34,887 bases of DNA from Apostichopus californicus (lineage: Eukaryota > Echinodermata > Holothuroidea > Aspidochirotida > Stichopodidae). The DNA lies in NCBI GenBank assembly GCA_020650975.1, contig JAIPMN010003282.1, forward strand, positions 1 to 34,887, written 5' to 3'. Below the pieces are notes generated by a model. The model did no database searches and had not been told where the DNA came from. It was given only the letters and a program-made list of their open reading frames with translations. Position numbers and translations under genes: made by a program. Positions 1 to 12,052 of this stretch are shown here, one piece after another; position 1 is the stretch's first letter, and every line of letters starts with the position of its first letter.

Positions 1-3000
1 ATATATTGTAACCAAGAAAAAAGTATTTCTTCCCAATGGGTGAAATTTGACAAAAAGCACAGGATACACATGTATGTACATACTGTACTGTAGTTAACAA
101 CGACCCTGAGCCCCAAACTCAGATGACTGTAACGGTTAACCGACCGAACAGCCCAGTAAACGTTTTTTGTAATTAATGACAATTGCTCAGTCACCGCCAA
201 ATGTCTTTAGATCAAATTGTTCCCGAAATAGACCCAAACAATTGCTTGCCGAAAATGACATAACAATGGCAATAATTATCACGCATCCATACAAAAGGTT
301 TTTAAGATCAGCTGTACATTTGAAGGGATTACCAAGTGGCGCGCCTATAGTTACCCTGTTTGACGAACGTCGCAAAAATGTTATCCTTTTCAATTTGATA
401 GATCTTTCTCACTATAATCTCGAGATCTTGGTAATTATCTAAACAAATGTGCATATGCATGTTCCACTAGTGAGGAAGGCCAAGCCCTCACATTGACATG
501 GACCACTCAGACCTAGATTCATGGTATTTACTGTGCAGTCTGTTCGTCAACAAAGGCCAATCTGAGTTCAAGTTCACCCCCATGGGCAAATATATACTCT
601 GCCCATTCACCACACTGCTATTTGCATACTGCATGTACACACTACAGTAAACACTTGCATTAGATTGATAACACACTTACAGCTTACCACATGGTTATTG
701 TAACGTGACGCTCTCTGCACAGCAAAACATTTTATAATGAACCTTATGCATGTACAATCCTTGCTTTAGTCAGCATTATTAGAAAATAAAGTCAGTAAGG
801 GTGCGGAAATAAACACAGAATTTGCAAATTATATAGAATCAATGAATTCCCTCAGAATTCATGGTTTCTTAGGAGTTCCAAACTAGTCATTTTTCCGAAG
901 ATTTATTACTATAGTTTTTACTTTGAAAACTGTCCGTTCTCTGTACAGTACCATATAATGGATTGACCAAGAGCTGGAGCCAACACAGTTTCTCACATCT
1001 GTTGACATGTCTGTGGTACATGTTTACAGTATGTATGACAACCATATAGATGATTTGAGTTGTACGTTATCCAATGGAAGGTTGTTTCTTAAAAGATATG
1101 GTAAATATGACTGGAATCATTTCTGGGATATTAAACTAAAGTTTGGCCCTCAGTCTATTAACAAGCCTGCACAATGCGGGTAAATTATCTGTCAAATATG
1201 TTGATAGACAATGATTGCCGGGAAATTTCTGACGTGTTTTATGAGAGCAATATCGTTGGTGTTTCAAAAAAATTAAATAGTAAAAGTGGTCAACTTGGGC
1301 AAATACCAAAGTTCTAGTCTTATTCCCCCCCCCCCCCAAAAAAAAGTGTTATAGATCATGTAAGTACTCATTACAAGGAATGAAAAGTATCATCTCCTTA
1401 TTGGAGTACCTTTGACCATCTCAAAACCATGTAGCCTACTTTACATGTTTCCACTGTAGGACAACCAAAATTTCAGCAGGACAACCAAACATTGGTGAGT
1501 GTCTTGGGGAAACCACTTGAAATTTCTTAAATTTATACACTGTTGTTGTCTAGTACATACTTAGCAATATTATTAGGGCCTATAACTACGATACCATGCC
1601 TACGCTAGGGGCTACGCAATTTACGAAGAAATATTTGCCTGCAAAAAATCTCTGTAACGGTTTACCTGTGAATTAAAAAGAGAAATGCAAATCTGCAAAA
1701 AAACTCAATAAGAACGTGCGCTTCGTCCTTTTAATGTTATAACCGTCAAAACTAAAAAACTACAACTAACTATTTGACAGGCTCGTTACGATCAAACTCG
1801 CCATTTTGAGAATGCACATCTGCATAAAAAGTGGTGGCGCTCTTTCTAATCAGATTTGTTTATCTCTGATTTTGCTTTATTTTTAAGGCAACAGCACGGG
1901 TTACGTTTAAACGTTAACCGTTTGGATAATAAAAACGGTTATCCGGTTAGTAAATTAACCGAGATGGCACAGCCCTAGACCTTACATACCCAAACGTTGT
2001 CCTGCGGTGTGATAAAGTGACAAGCAAGTGTAAGTTACTAGGCCCTACAACTGGTTTGGGTAGTACAACATTGGGGATCTACAGCAGTGTCCTAAATCAA
2101 CAGAGAGCGCTGCCATATTGGTCCTTTCTTGTTACGCAAAACTTGACAAGCAGCACAGTCTCTGATATCAATTAGAATTCCCTTGAAGAATCTCTGATGG
2201 AAACTTCTAGGCGAGGTACCTGCCCATTCCCTAATTCACAGCGTGACATATTCGAACTGACATACGGTTTTATACCACTCATAACTAGCACATTAATAGC
2301 AACGAAATGTTGACCACTGTCACAGTAGTTTGGCAACTTGACACGTCTGGACATCAACTAATCAGAAAGCTTTTTAAGGTACTTTAAATCACACAGAAGC
2401 TGAGTTTAAGCTTTGAGCGTCAGTAAAATTGTATCTACTTCTCCAACATGGAATATACTGGACTTATACCTAAGATTCTTCTCAAAATTATTGAAGAAAA
2501 GATCTTTTTAAACATATTTCCACAACTACTGTAGCACATAGATTAAGATATGTTACAGCACTATACAAAACCTCTGGAGATCTGTAAACGCTTTCTGGTC
2601 ACTTCGCCCAACAACCATTTCGCCCAACTGCCATTTCGCACAACTAGCATGGTCATTTCGCCCAACCAGCATGGTCATTTCGACCAACCTTGTTAGTCAT
2701 TTCGACAAACCAATTTGTTTACTCAGATTCAGTCAGAATAATATCACTTTTTCTATTTCACTAGTTCAATATGATTTATTTTGGGTAAATAAAGTGATGC
2801 CTTTGGTCAAGCTTTTATCAAGTCCGCCAGGCGTTAATCAAGGCTATTGTTCACAGCAGTTAGCCTAGATGTTAATCTAGTTCGACATAGTGTTAATCTA
2901 ATGTTATACAAACAAAGGGGAATCGGTCTCACTAAAAACCTATCAAACCTAACCCCTAATACACTGATCCATCCTACCGACTTTAACCACGACTTCAAGT

Positions 3001-3898
3001 TTCCTTAATATTTGGTTCGTATCCCGTAACGTTAACAATTCCCTAACGTTTCCTTATTAAATTGACAAAACCTATAGAAGTGTCCCTGTCCGTTATATTG
3101 AAGTATAATATTTAATCAATGTTGGTCGTAATAACCAGCAAGGTTGGGCGAAATGACCATGCTGGTTGGGTGAAATGACCAACAAGGTTGGGTGAAATGG
3201 TAAGGTTGGTCGAAATGGCAGTTGGGCGAAGTGACCAGCTTCCCTGTAAACAGGATAGATGACACGCATTAGGATCCAGAGCTGTATCTACATGTACCGT
3301 TAGGGCTTATATAACATCGCCCTGTGTGTAGACACTGGAGATCCCCATAAATGTTTATAGATGTGGGCATAAGGCCTAACATTGGGCCCAGCTACTACAG
3401 ATGCGTTGCGCGTGCCACATTTCACAGTTATGGTCATTAAGCTAGTTGCTGTAGGCCTAAGCATAACATTCACAATTCCACACAAAATACGTTGCCTTCA
3501 TTTTAACTTGTTTGATACTGTTGCCTAGGCTGAGCCCCTACTCCTACCAGGTACCATTTCTCCCAACAAGGGCCCTACTGATCAGATTGGTGTACAATTA
3601 CTAGGCCTACTGCAGTTTAGGACCAGTACGAACTGAGTAACCTTAACATTAAAAGCTTCGAGAGATGCTTAGTATTTATTTTTGGTTAGAGGTAAATTAG
3701 GCCTAGCCTAACTTAGTGTTAACTCTAGTCTACTCTTAGTACTTAGCCTAACGTTGGACGGCTTTTTCAAGCCAATATTAATAAAGCATCACCAATATTC
3801 AGCAGCAGTGTCAGTGCCTAGCCTTGATTCGATATGTGAAAGGGGGGTGATCCGAAAACATTAAATAAACAGATAATACATTTGTCAATCCAACTCAC
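1..3898. other. Presumed first intron of the MNT-like gene; no coding exon seen
   Basis: No open frame here resembles a known protein, and no bHLH-zipper exon was recognised on the minus strand. The stretch holds the foldback MITE at 2590-3243, a C-rich tract near 1325-1338 and AT-rich unique-looking sequence. A possible second inverted-repeat element at about 1608-1979 has imperfect ends and no clear target duplication, so it is not called. Confidence 0.5.
2590..3243. mobile_element. Foldback hAT-like MITE with subrepeat-rich inverted termini
   Basis: The left arm (about 2590-2712) is built of repeated units around GGTCATTTCGCCCAACCAGC. The right arm (about 3127-3243) carries the reverse complement, such as GTTGGGCGAAATGACC. 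The outermost arms CTGGTCACTTCGCCCAAC and GTTGGGCGAAGTGACCAG are perfect reverse complements. An identical 8-bp direct repeat, CTGTAAAC, flanks the element at 2582-2589 and 3244-3251, the duplication length expected of hAT transposases. The roughly 410-bp centre has no transposase frame, so it is non-autonomous. The hAT assignment rests on duplication length; boundaries are as read. Confidence 0.75.
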
Positions 3899-3998
3899 CA
3901 TGTGAGGCAGCTGTTATTTCTGGCGTTACATTGCTAGGCCTAGGTTCTCCTGTCAATTCGACATATTTGGCAGCTTCTAGCAGGGCCTCGATCGACAT
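3899..3998 (-). CDS. MNT: MNT-like MAX-network repressor, first coding exon (partial gene)
   Basis: MNT proteins are bHLH-zipper repressors that pair with MAX at E-boxes and recruit SIN3 corepressors through an N-terminal SIN3-interacting domain (SID). This exon reads, from an ATG at 3998 on the minus strand, MSIEALLEAAKYVELTGE and then about 15 more residues. I recall vertebrate MNT beginning MSIETLLEAARFLE, so the SID helix match is nearly continuous. The exon gives 33 codons plus one base and ends at a good donor (CATG followed by GTGAGT; GT at 3898-3897). I found no bHLH-zipper exon in 1-3898, so the rest is presumed beyond the window. MXD-family SIDs have a similar core (IQMLLEAADYLE), but the MSIE start favours MNT. 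The SID identity is seen; the gene name is inference from one short exon. Confidence 0.68.
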
Positions 3999-6900
3999 GT
4001 TTTGTAATCACTGATCATTCAAACTAATCAAGTAATCCTTAACTGTCAAACTTTGGAGCTCTTAGGAATGTTATCCTCTTACATATCACAGCGTATTTAC
4101 GAAAGATTACGTAAAATGAAAAACAATCTCGTTTTGACGCTTAGACTTAGAGGATACTCCTAACCAACATTGCCACAGTGTACTGTGCAGTGTGATGCCT
4201 CACTATGTATTTCGAAAAGGTCTAGACATGTTAATCTGTGTGTATTATATTAGTACATGTTATATACATGCGTAGTACGTGTGCCTAAGTATGCGTGCTG
4301 TTGTTCAGAATCACGTCGGTTCACAGGAAATTCATCTCGGTATATATGAATACAAAACAGAGAATAGTTCACTTTAATATTCAAGGGGTGTAATTTCTTT
4401 AATCATGATTTAGATTGAAATAATTCCATCTTAAGGGTTAACATTTCGTTCATTAATAACATTTACGGTTATTAAATATAATATAAATTGACTAAATGCG
4501 CATATAAAATGAACAGTCATCAATAACAATCATATATTGTCTTAGTGTTAAATTACTACCTACTAAAATTGGTCTGATCCTAATTTACATATAAAATTTT
4601 AAAGGAAACCAACAAACCCTATAGACAATCGTAGGAGAGAATCACATGCTGCTATTCCATTACTATTAGAGTTCTCCTCCCCCCAGGAACCAGGGGGTAA
4701 AGACTGAAATTTAAGCTTTGTTTAACAAAAAGGTTTCTACACTGTCAAATACTCCCCTAAAAATGGTTTTTATTGTAATTATCAAAGTGAAGCAGTTGAA
4801 ATAAGTGATTGTAAAGGCAAACTAGGACCAAAAGTAACAAAATAAAATTAGCGTTCTGTTAAATGAAGGTAAACTGGAACAGCTGTCATTAGCACAAACA
4901 AATACACGTGCTTGAAAAGCACGTGTTACGTGTATAGGGTTAGTCTATTTTACACGGGTGGATATTTCCAGATGATCCCACCTGTTATTATTGTTGGTTG
5001 CTGCTGCGAGTAACAAGCAGAAAATAATTGCTTGCTAAACATTTTAAACTACACTACGGAAACAGGGACTTGCTTAGGTGCGCTCAGAGGGTACATTTAG
5101 TTTAGTTTAGTAGGGGAAAATAGGATCAGGACTCAGGAGGGACACTTAAGTCATCATCAAGAACCCTATAGGAGAGAAATTTACCATTTTACCCATTGTC
5201 AAGCGACATTGCGAAATATCAACCATAAACAAGTGTCATTATTACAACTGTACGCTGTCATTGGCCAAGAGAAAAGGGGTGGGGCGAAGTCATGGGAAGA
5301 TGCAAATAAAAAAGTCAGAAAGACATTACAGGGGACATTGAAGAGGATTACTTTTTAATTTTCTGAATACGGCCATTTTGGCATTTGAACGATTTAGCAT
5401 ATTATCAAGTACCCGGTATAGCATATTTAAGGTACAAAGAATTGACAACCCACTCGTGTTATGCTGCTGAAAATTTCGAAATTGGAATTTCAATGAGGGA
5501 TTTTGTACGTGTTCACGGTGTTCGTAATTCGCAAGTTAAAGGTATGATTATAACGTACGTACTACGCAACCTGCAATATAGGACACCTTTACCAATAAAG
5601 TAAGGAATATTTCTATCAGTTAATCTTATCAAAATTGGTAACCAACAATTCTGCTAACTTGCGGTACGGCACCCCTCCCTGCGAATGCACCCAGTTGGAA
5701 AATGATTATTCTAGTTGGAATGTTATGATTCTACACCCACACAATTGAATCACAAGCCCACATAAACGTCCCTGTAAACGTTATATCGTCTGTGCCTGAC
5801 ATTTGATATGCTGATTCAGTAGAGTTTCAGCTCTCGCTAACTGAATACGGACAGAGTTGTCATGACGATGATGGGATCGTGAGGGGGGGGGGGGGGGGTA
5901 CTATACTCGATTATAATGATACAGGGTTACTACACGGAAGCATGTGGCGCGCCTTGGAGGTGAGTATCTGTACTTTAGCTTCCCAACTGTACAGGATGGC
6001 TGTACAGGATGGCCGAAAATTTGAACATCACATGAACGTTGAACCAAACATGTCATTGCGTAATCGATAATCGACACAACACCATCACATTACACGCGAA
6101 GATTCAGGTGGATAGTCCTTGGTAGCCCGCCAGTGGGAAGATCTTCTAAATACCTCGCCTCTGTCGTAATGTTAAAGTACTGTTTTCTTTTAACAGTTTA
6201 ATCAGAGAACATATCAAGTAACGTAAGCATGATATACGCTAAATTATACAATTAATGTGTAAGAAAGCACCTATCCGTTATGACAGCTTTTCCTGTATGG
6301 TGTGAAGACAGCTGCAACCAACCCAGTCAGTAAGGCACAGTAGGCCCTATAACTTGTTTTGTTTGTACGAGCTTTAAGGACACTACTGATATATTCTATA
6401 ACTGTACTAATATACTTGCTTGTGAGAGAGAGTCCTTTCCAATTTGCACATAGGCCTTGCAAAGTGGTCTAAGTCATTGCATGGGTATGAATGCAGACAT
6501 CATATCCAATGTGACCAGGTTCCCAATACCTTCTGTAGCAGTAACCGCCAAATCTTTGTAACGAAACAAGCAAATTGAAGGTATTTCGTTATGAACATTT
6601 TTCTCGTTGGGTAATATAAGGATACAAATCTCAAATCAATGATTGATTCAAATCTCCTATCTGTAAACCAACAACAAATACATGTTACTCTTTATATGAA
6701 CCCAGAAGTTCAGAATGATTTTGAAGTTCATTGGGATATATAACAAAACTGCCTAATTGTCGTTTTCTGGCCTGGTAGGTTAACACCTGCGAACACGTTA
6801 TCCTGTTGAGTATGTACTTTTTTCCATCAAATTTCAGTCCTTTTGCAATTGATTTCAGGGGAAAAATTGATTTAAAGGCATTGAAGACTCACCCCAAGCC

Positions 6901-7370
6901 GCGTACCGCGCTATGAAAAGTTAACTTTCCGTTGCTTGCAAGTGAAGTTTCTGCTTGTCGCTACAAAATGCAGACAGTAATGAAACGTGATACCTTGTTA
7001 TCTTTAGCTGGACCAGAGATGTCCATCGCTGTACCGTTTGTACACTGTGTTGTGGGTATTGACCACAGCTGTATGTACTGACTGTATACACTAGTGTCTA
7101 ATTACCGAAGGTAGCAAGCTGTGTGCGTATGTTCTGGGATCGATGCATGGTGTCTAACACTTCTTTTACGCCTCATTCGAAACTAGGTCAGATTACCGGC
7201 ATTAGACGTTTCTTTTTGCGCGAGTATCTTCACACCCTTCATGACAACAAAATACTTGATGTTTTTTTAACAATCAGTAAATGTATATTTACTCAACATA
7301 TTTGACCTCTTACTTCAATCTCATTCAATTACGACATTGCAGTATATTTCTCCATAGGCAATTATAACTC
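3999..7370. other. Divergent intergenic region between the MNT-like gene and ETFBKMT
   Basis: This stretch should carry the 5' UTRs and promoters of both flanking genes. I recognise no protein-coding exon; the open frames at 5385-5603, 5879-6070 and 7123-7305 have no family features or paired splice sites. Visible items are the twin E-box palindrome at 4904-4926, a G tract at about 5882-5898, and an acceptor-like pyrimidine tract ending in AG shortly before the ETFBKMT ATG (near 7357). The last suggests an upstream non-coding exon that I could not locate. Confidence 0.5.
4904..4926. promoter_or_regulatory. Palindromic pair of canonical E-boxes (CACGTG)
   Basis: ACACGTGCTT (4904-4913) and AAGCACGTGT (4917-4926) are perfect 10-bp inverted repeats around a 3-base spacer. 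Each contains CACGTG (4905-4910 and 4920-4925). CACGTG is the preferred site of MYC/MAX/MNT dimers. The pair lies about 0.9 kb upstream of the MNT-like ATG at 3998. Binding is inference, and the palindrome could equally be a chance hairpin. Confidence 0.45.
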
Positions 7371-7642
7371 ATGAAGAACAAAGCTTTCCGACTGATTGCA
7401 TCATCTTTGACCTTGAGGAAGATTGCAAAACCAAAGAGGAATATTAATACAACAGGATGTCAAGTTGACTGGAGACATAATATCATTGAACAGACAGAGG
7501 TCAGCACCAACCACCTGACTCCAGAAATTCCCCTCCATCTCATCACACGCAATTGTCCTCTTTGGCATCAGAAAGAAGATGAGAGCATATTTAAAGATCC
7601 ATTCTGGGCATTTTATTGGCCTGGTGGGCAGGCTCTAACTAG
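7371..7642 (+). CDS. ETFBKMT: ETFBKMT coding exon 1
   Basis: Encodes the presumed mitochondrial presequence and the family's PEIPLHLIT and YWPGGQALT segments. It ends inside the arginine codon (AG followed by GTATGT), leaving one base for exon 2. The read-through frame stops soon after in the intron. Confidence 0.93.
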
Positions 7643-9956
7643 GTATGTGCAGCAACAAAATTAATGTATAATTTTAATTAAAGTAATAATTACCAAAACT
7701 TTCCAAACCTATTCTTGAAGAGATTTTCTCCCAGGCTTCCAAAATGTTCCCATGCATGCAGACATTGAAAATCTGAGTTTAAGACCCATTATGATGCATT
7801 CCATTATAAACTCGAACAAACTGATCCCTAATTCTACACTATTTCTTTTGTACTATTATGTTTGTTACATTCACACAATCATTACAATGCATTTTTTTGC
7901 CAAATTTTGGCCCATTCACAGAGCGAATTGAAAATTCAGAAACAGTCAACACAATTCACTCAAAACTAGCGGAGCTAATTAGCTTTTACAGGTCTTCAAA
8001 ATTTATCAAAATGAGATATTTTTAGATTTACTGAACTAATTTGAAGTGAGTTGACTTCTGCAAACAATTTGTTATCTACAGTGTTCGGAGTTTTCAAAGT
8101 AAGAAGCAATAGTTTATGGAAAATATATTCCACAGGGAATGTCCAAAGTGACAGGGAATGTCCAAAAGAAATGGACAGTAAATTTAAGAGAAGTGTTCAC
8201 CTGACAGTACTCTAGCTTATTCTCCCCTCCATCCTAACAGCTGGCTCGGTGTTGTACCCCATACAGAGGTTGGGGAGGGTGGGGGATGGAGAAATCTAGA
8301 TTTCCCCTGAGTTAGATAGGGGGAATGAATTTCTATGGGTCGGAGGCAAATCGAGGATTTACAAAGAAGGGTGGCCCTATTGTGGCTAGAGAAGACTCAT
8401 GTATGGGGTTTCTGGTGATTATTTAGGTCTATGGTTAGCTGTAAGCCTAAAGGCTGTAGTTTATAAATACTCTTGATTTCTTGTGAGGTTGACAGGTACA
8501 GTAGCAGTGGTCTATCTCCTCCCCAGCTGAATGCAAAACACATCCCTGACTACCATTTATTCCCCATTCCCGCATCAAAACGGGCACGACGGACGAATGG
8601 AAACTCCATAATCATCCTGCCAAGAACCCAAGCTGATTTCTAGCCTTTAAATTTGTAGCGACGGCCATCTTGGTAATCACTAATAATTATTTTTCCGGCT
8701 ACATCAAATAATATTTGATGTTTGATTTGATGATCAAAATTTCAGATTCATCTTGGATCATCCTGAAGTAGTAAGAGGCAGAACAGTTTTAGATGTTGGC
8801 AGTGGATGTGGAGCCAGTGCAATAGCAGCCGTTAAAAGTGGTGCATCTGAAGTAACAGCTAATGACATCGACCTTGGTATGTGTTATTACGTTCATTACT
8901 TTTAACAAGATTATTGACAAGGTGTGGGGTGTTGGGGAGGGGGGGGGGAGGAGGAACAGTGCCAATATGCAGGTATACATTCTGTCTATAATGACTTTGA
9001 TAACTTTTATTCAAGAAGCAAAGTGCTTTCTTTTTTTCTTTCTTTTTTATAGTAAAATAAAAAATGTATTTACTAGCTCTTGTCGAGGGTTTCTCTGGAA
9101 GTGCTCTTTGAATGCTACATCACAAATCAAATATTTTCAGGTTTTAACCAGTTACGCAATCTGAAAATCACTTTTGTACAAAGCGATGGCTGTTTGTTTC
9201 TAGCTTCCTGCGTACATTTCAAAAGTAAGCATGTCGATTGGAAATACCAATTACATCGTAACAATATCTCTATGGTAACAGTATTCAAATTATTAATACT
9301 ATCTAAATTCAATTTAACCTGTTGAAATGAAACTCAGTAACTTACCTTATTGTTTAGGTTGTGAAGTGTACAATGGCTTAGTACAGTGACAAATTTGCTT
9401 TGAGGGTGCATCCCAATAACCCTAACTCCACCTTCTCTGCAATAGTCTAATTGTACTCCCCTAGATGTCTGAGAATAATTTGATCTGGATGGCTGCCACC
9501 AAAGTAAGTTTTGGAAGTCTTTAGTATCTTTAACCTAAACTATTAGGCAATCCTGATGATCGAATGGCAAGGCAATGTTTCTCATCTGCTTTTTCTTTTG
9601 TTTATTTTCTTAATGCAGTGGCTATCGAAGCCATCCATCTCAATTGTGAACTCAATTCAGTGACCATAGCAACCAGTTTAGACGACTTGATAGGATCCCA
9701 GAGCAGAGGCAATTGGGAGGTTGTCTTTCTTGGAGACATGTTTTATGATGAAGTATTCACAGATAGAGTGCATGAATGGACAAGATCTCTGACAGGAAGT
9801 TCAATATTTATCGGTGATCCTGGTCGTCTGTTTCTAGAGAACCATCCGCTCAAGAAGGAACTTAAGTTGGTTCACCGTGTGGAACTGCCCGATAGCAGCA
9901 AAGAGGAAAACTATGGCTTCACCAATGGATATGTGTGGGAGATCGTGAATAGATAA
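7371..9956 (+). CDS. ETFBKMT: ETF-beta lysine methyltransferase (ETFBKMT / METTL20), complete, 3 exons
   Basis: The enzyme uses S-adenosylmethionine to methylate lysines of electron transfer flavoprotein beta in the mitochondrial matrix, tuning electron transfer from acyl-CoA dehydrogenases. Exons 7371-7642, 8746-8876 and 9619-9956 join in frame to 246 residues plus a TAA stop; human ETFBKMT is about 262. The N-terminus (MKNKAFRLIASSLTLRKIAK) is basic and serine-rich, as expected for a mitochondrial presequence. Family landmarks in order: LTPEIPLHLITRNCPLW, FWAFYWPGGQALTR (ends at R91), VVRGRTVLDVGSGCGASA (SAM motif I, from about residue 99), ANDID, IHLNCELNSV, the catalytic-region FLGDMFYDE (about 171-179) and IGDPGR. 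The start is the first ATG in frame. All splice sites follow GT-AG (GTATGT donors). No break is seen, so it is probably functional. Confidence 0.95.
8746..8876 (+). CDS. ETFBKMT: ETFBKMT coding exon 2
   Basis: Follows an acceptor AAAATTTCAG. Encodes FILDHPEVVRGRTVLDVG and SGCGASAIAAVKSGASEV, which is the SAM-binding loop, then ANDIDL. Ends with one base of a valine codon before GTATGT. Confidence 0.94.
9619..9956 (+). CDS. ETFBKMT: ETFBKMT coding exon 3 with stop
   Basis: Begins after TTAATGCAG. Encodes AIEAIHLNCELNSV, FLGDMFYDE, IGDPGR and the C-terminal GYVWEI segment, then TAA at 9954-9956. No clear polyadenylation signal lies close behind the stop. Confidence 0.94.
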
Positions 9957-10344
9957 TTACATCTCAAGTAATGAGATAAAAACACAAATGATTGGCTTTC
10001 AATCCTTACAGGTGTTCTCATTTTACTCCTTGGTTTCTCAGCTCTCTGATTAGTATAACATTGATTGAATAACCTTTGGCTTTAGTGGACAACCAGTGTA
10101 TAGGGGCCTAGAGCAAGGGTTATGTAAGGATGGGGAAACCCTTTCCTTTGCAGTGTTTTTATTTTACAAAATATTGTCTCTGAAGATATTAAGGTGTTCC
10201 CTTTTTCAGTACATTGAATACATCCAGTGCAGCTTTGGCTGGCTTCAGGAAGATCCTTGCCTTACACAAGGTAAAAATTGGTAGGAATTTTTTTTATTGC
10301 AATTATCATGGGTGGTCGATTTGTGATTGACGGATCAGAAAAAA

Positions 10345-10535
10345 ACATGTCTGTGAATTCGGGTAAAACTTACGTTTTACCTGAAAGAGATAAACAGTGA
10401 CTCAAGTAGGTTTACTTGACTCAAGTAGGTTTACTTGACTCAAGTGGGTTACCTGACTCGAGTCAGGAAACTTACCGGTAATAAACTTGGTCTTAAAATA
10501 AAGTGACTCATCGTCTCTCTCAAGCAGAAGGCTCT
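10345..10535. repeat. Dispersed repeat copy 1, rich in TGACTCA
   Basis: Runs from ATGTCTGTGAA to TCAAGCAGAAGGC and matches the copy at 13374-13550 over most of its length, including a 16-bp perfect palindrome CCTGACTCGAGTCAGG (10453-10468). It carries four exact TGACTCA motifs (10398, 10417, 10436, 10504), the AP-1 consensus. No terminal inverted repeat or target duplication was found, so the class is unknown. Confidence 0.7.
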
Positions 10536-11755
10536 AGCGACTATTAAAACCACTCTTTACTAGCAAATGTCATCGGTGGTCAATTTGTGATTTATTTGAC
10601 TGATCACTTGCCATCTTATTACCCCAGGTATTTGGTCATCTCACCAAAGTGTTGGCTCTTTGAACCTAAATTTAGTAATATTCTCCTTTTTCCTGATATT
10701 TATGACTGATTGTAAGTAAGGGAGAATACTTCTCTTTTTTAAATTAAATATCTGCTGTAAATATATTAGTTTATCTTTATTTTTCGGTTCCTAGTTTCTT
10801 AGCATGAGCATGTACAGTCTGATGGGATGGAAGGGACGGCAGGTGATGCAACCTCAGGGTCCCAGGTGAGTTAGGGGGCCAGGGGAATATGTGATATTTT
10901 CATAATATACTTAACAAAATATGATGACTTTACAAGGGGGACCCAGTGACATCATTGTCCCTGGGCCCAACATGGTTTTCACTTCTACACACACCTCCAC
11001 CCCCCATATGTACATACTAGTAATTGTCTCGATTCACTGGTGTTCTGAGAAGAATTAAAAGCTAATCCCAGGGCTTGAATAAAGGAAGTCTATATGGTAT
11101 ACAGTAAATGAAATGGAACACAGATTCCCCCCCAACTCCCCATGCATGAACTATAATTTTTTACTTCTTGGTTCTTTTCTCTACAAAACTTTGCAAAAGA
11201 GGTTCATTAGAGTCAGCTGGAAAGTGAAATAAAATAACATTCATGTGACTAGAATGAAAACTAAAAACACTATACATTTGGGCTGTTTAAGTTTCATTGC
11301 ATGGTGATAAATAGATCATACACCTTTGATTTTCAAGGAGGGAAGTGTGGGGGCACTGTGTGGGCAGTATTACAAAACGCTTGAAAGAAAATTGGAAAAT
11401 TTCAGATTTCCAGCTTTCACAATCACTATTTGAAAAGTAACTTGACCAGTCAATGTAATCACATATAATTGCTATGGGATTTTAACTTTCAAACAGCATC
11501 GACATTTTTTTTTCAAAAATCAACAAAAACAAGCTTTGCTTCAAATACCTGAACTTGCAGGCCATGTATTAATTACATTACAGTTATTACATGTTTGTGG
11601 ATTTTTAGTTTAATGACATTTAAATTATGTTCACACATCACTCAGATAACTGTACATCAACTCAAGGGTTTCTTTAGTTAAAATTGCTTACACTGCAACA
11701 GCAGCTGTTCCATCAGCTTATCTGATCAGCCACCGTAATTCCTTTACATCAAGTT

Positions 11756-11877
11756 TGTTACCTCAGGGTCCAGTTTTCAAGTACAGTTACCTCAAGCTCT
11801 CTTTTCAAGTTCAGTTACCTCAAGTTCCTGTTTTCAAGTACAGTTTACATCAAGTCTCGGTTTTCAAGTACAGTTTC
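11756..11877. repeat. 29-30 bp tandem repeat, four copies
   Basis: Four imperfect units share TTACCTCAAG followed by a short variable part and TTTTCAAGTACAG. The units differ by substitutions and single-base indels. They lie in intergenic DNA and give an open frame by chance. Read on the minus strand the unit contains CTTGAGGTAACT, which resembles a 5' splice site. Confidence 0.7.
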
Positions 11878-12052
11878 ATGTTTGCACTTCAGGCAGTTCC
11901 CTCCAATCATAGGCACTCTGCTTCATTTGGACAGATTTCGAATTTGAAATTGAGTCTGAAGAGAAGCAGTAGTGGGGAGTGCACACACGCATCCTTTAAA
12001 CCAGGAATGCCTTATCATACACTACATGTGTATTGCGCATCATCATCTAAGG

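Noticed and set aside
1608-1979. Possible MITE with ends CTAGGGGCTACGC and GGCACAGCCCTAG
   Set aside because: The termini match only roughly and no target duplication is visible.
5385-5603. 72-codon plus-strand open frame
   Set aside because: No recognisable domain, no flanking splice sites in a fitting phase, and composition like the surrounding non-coding DNA.
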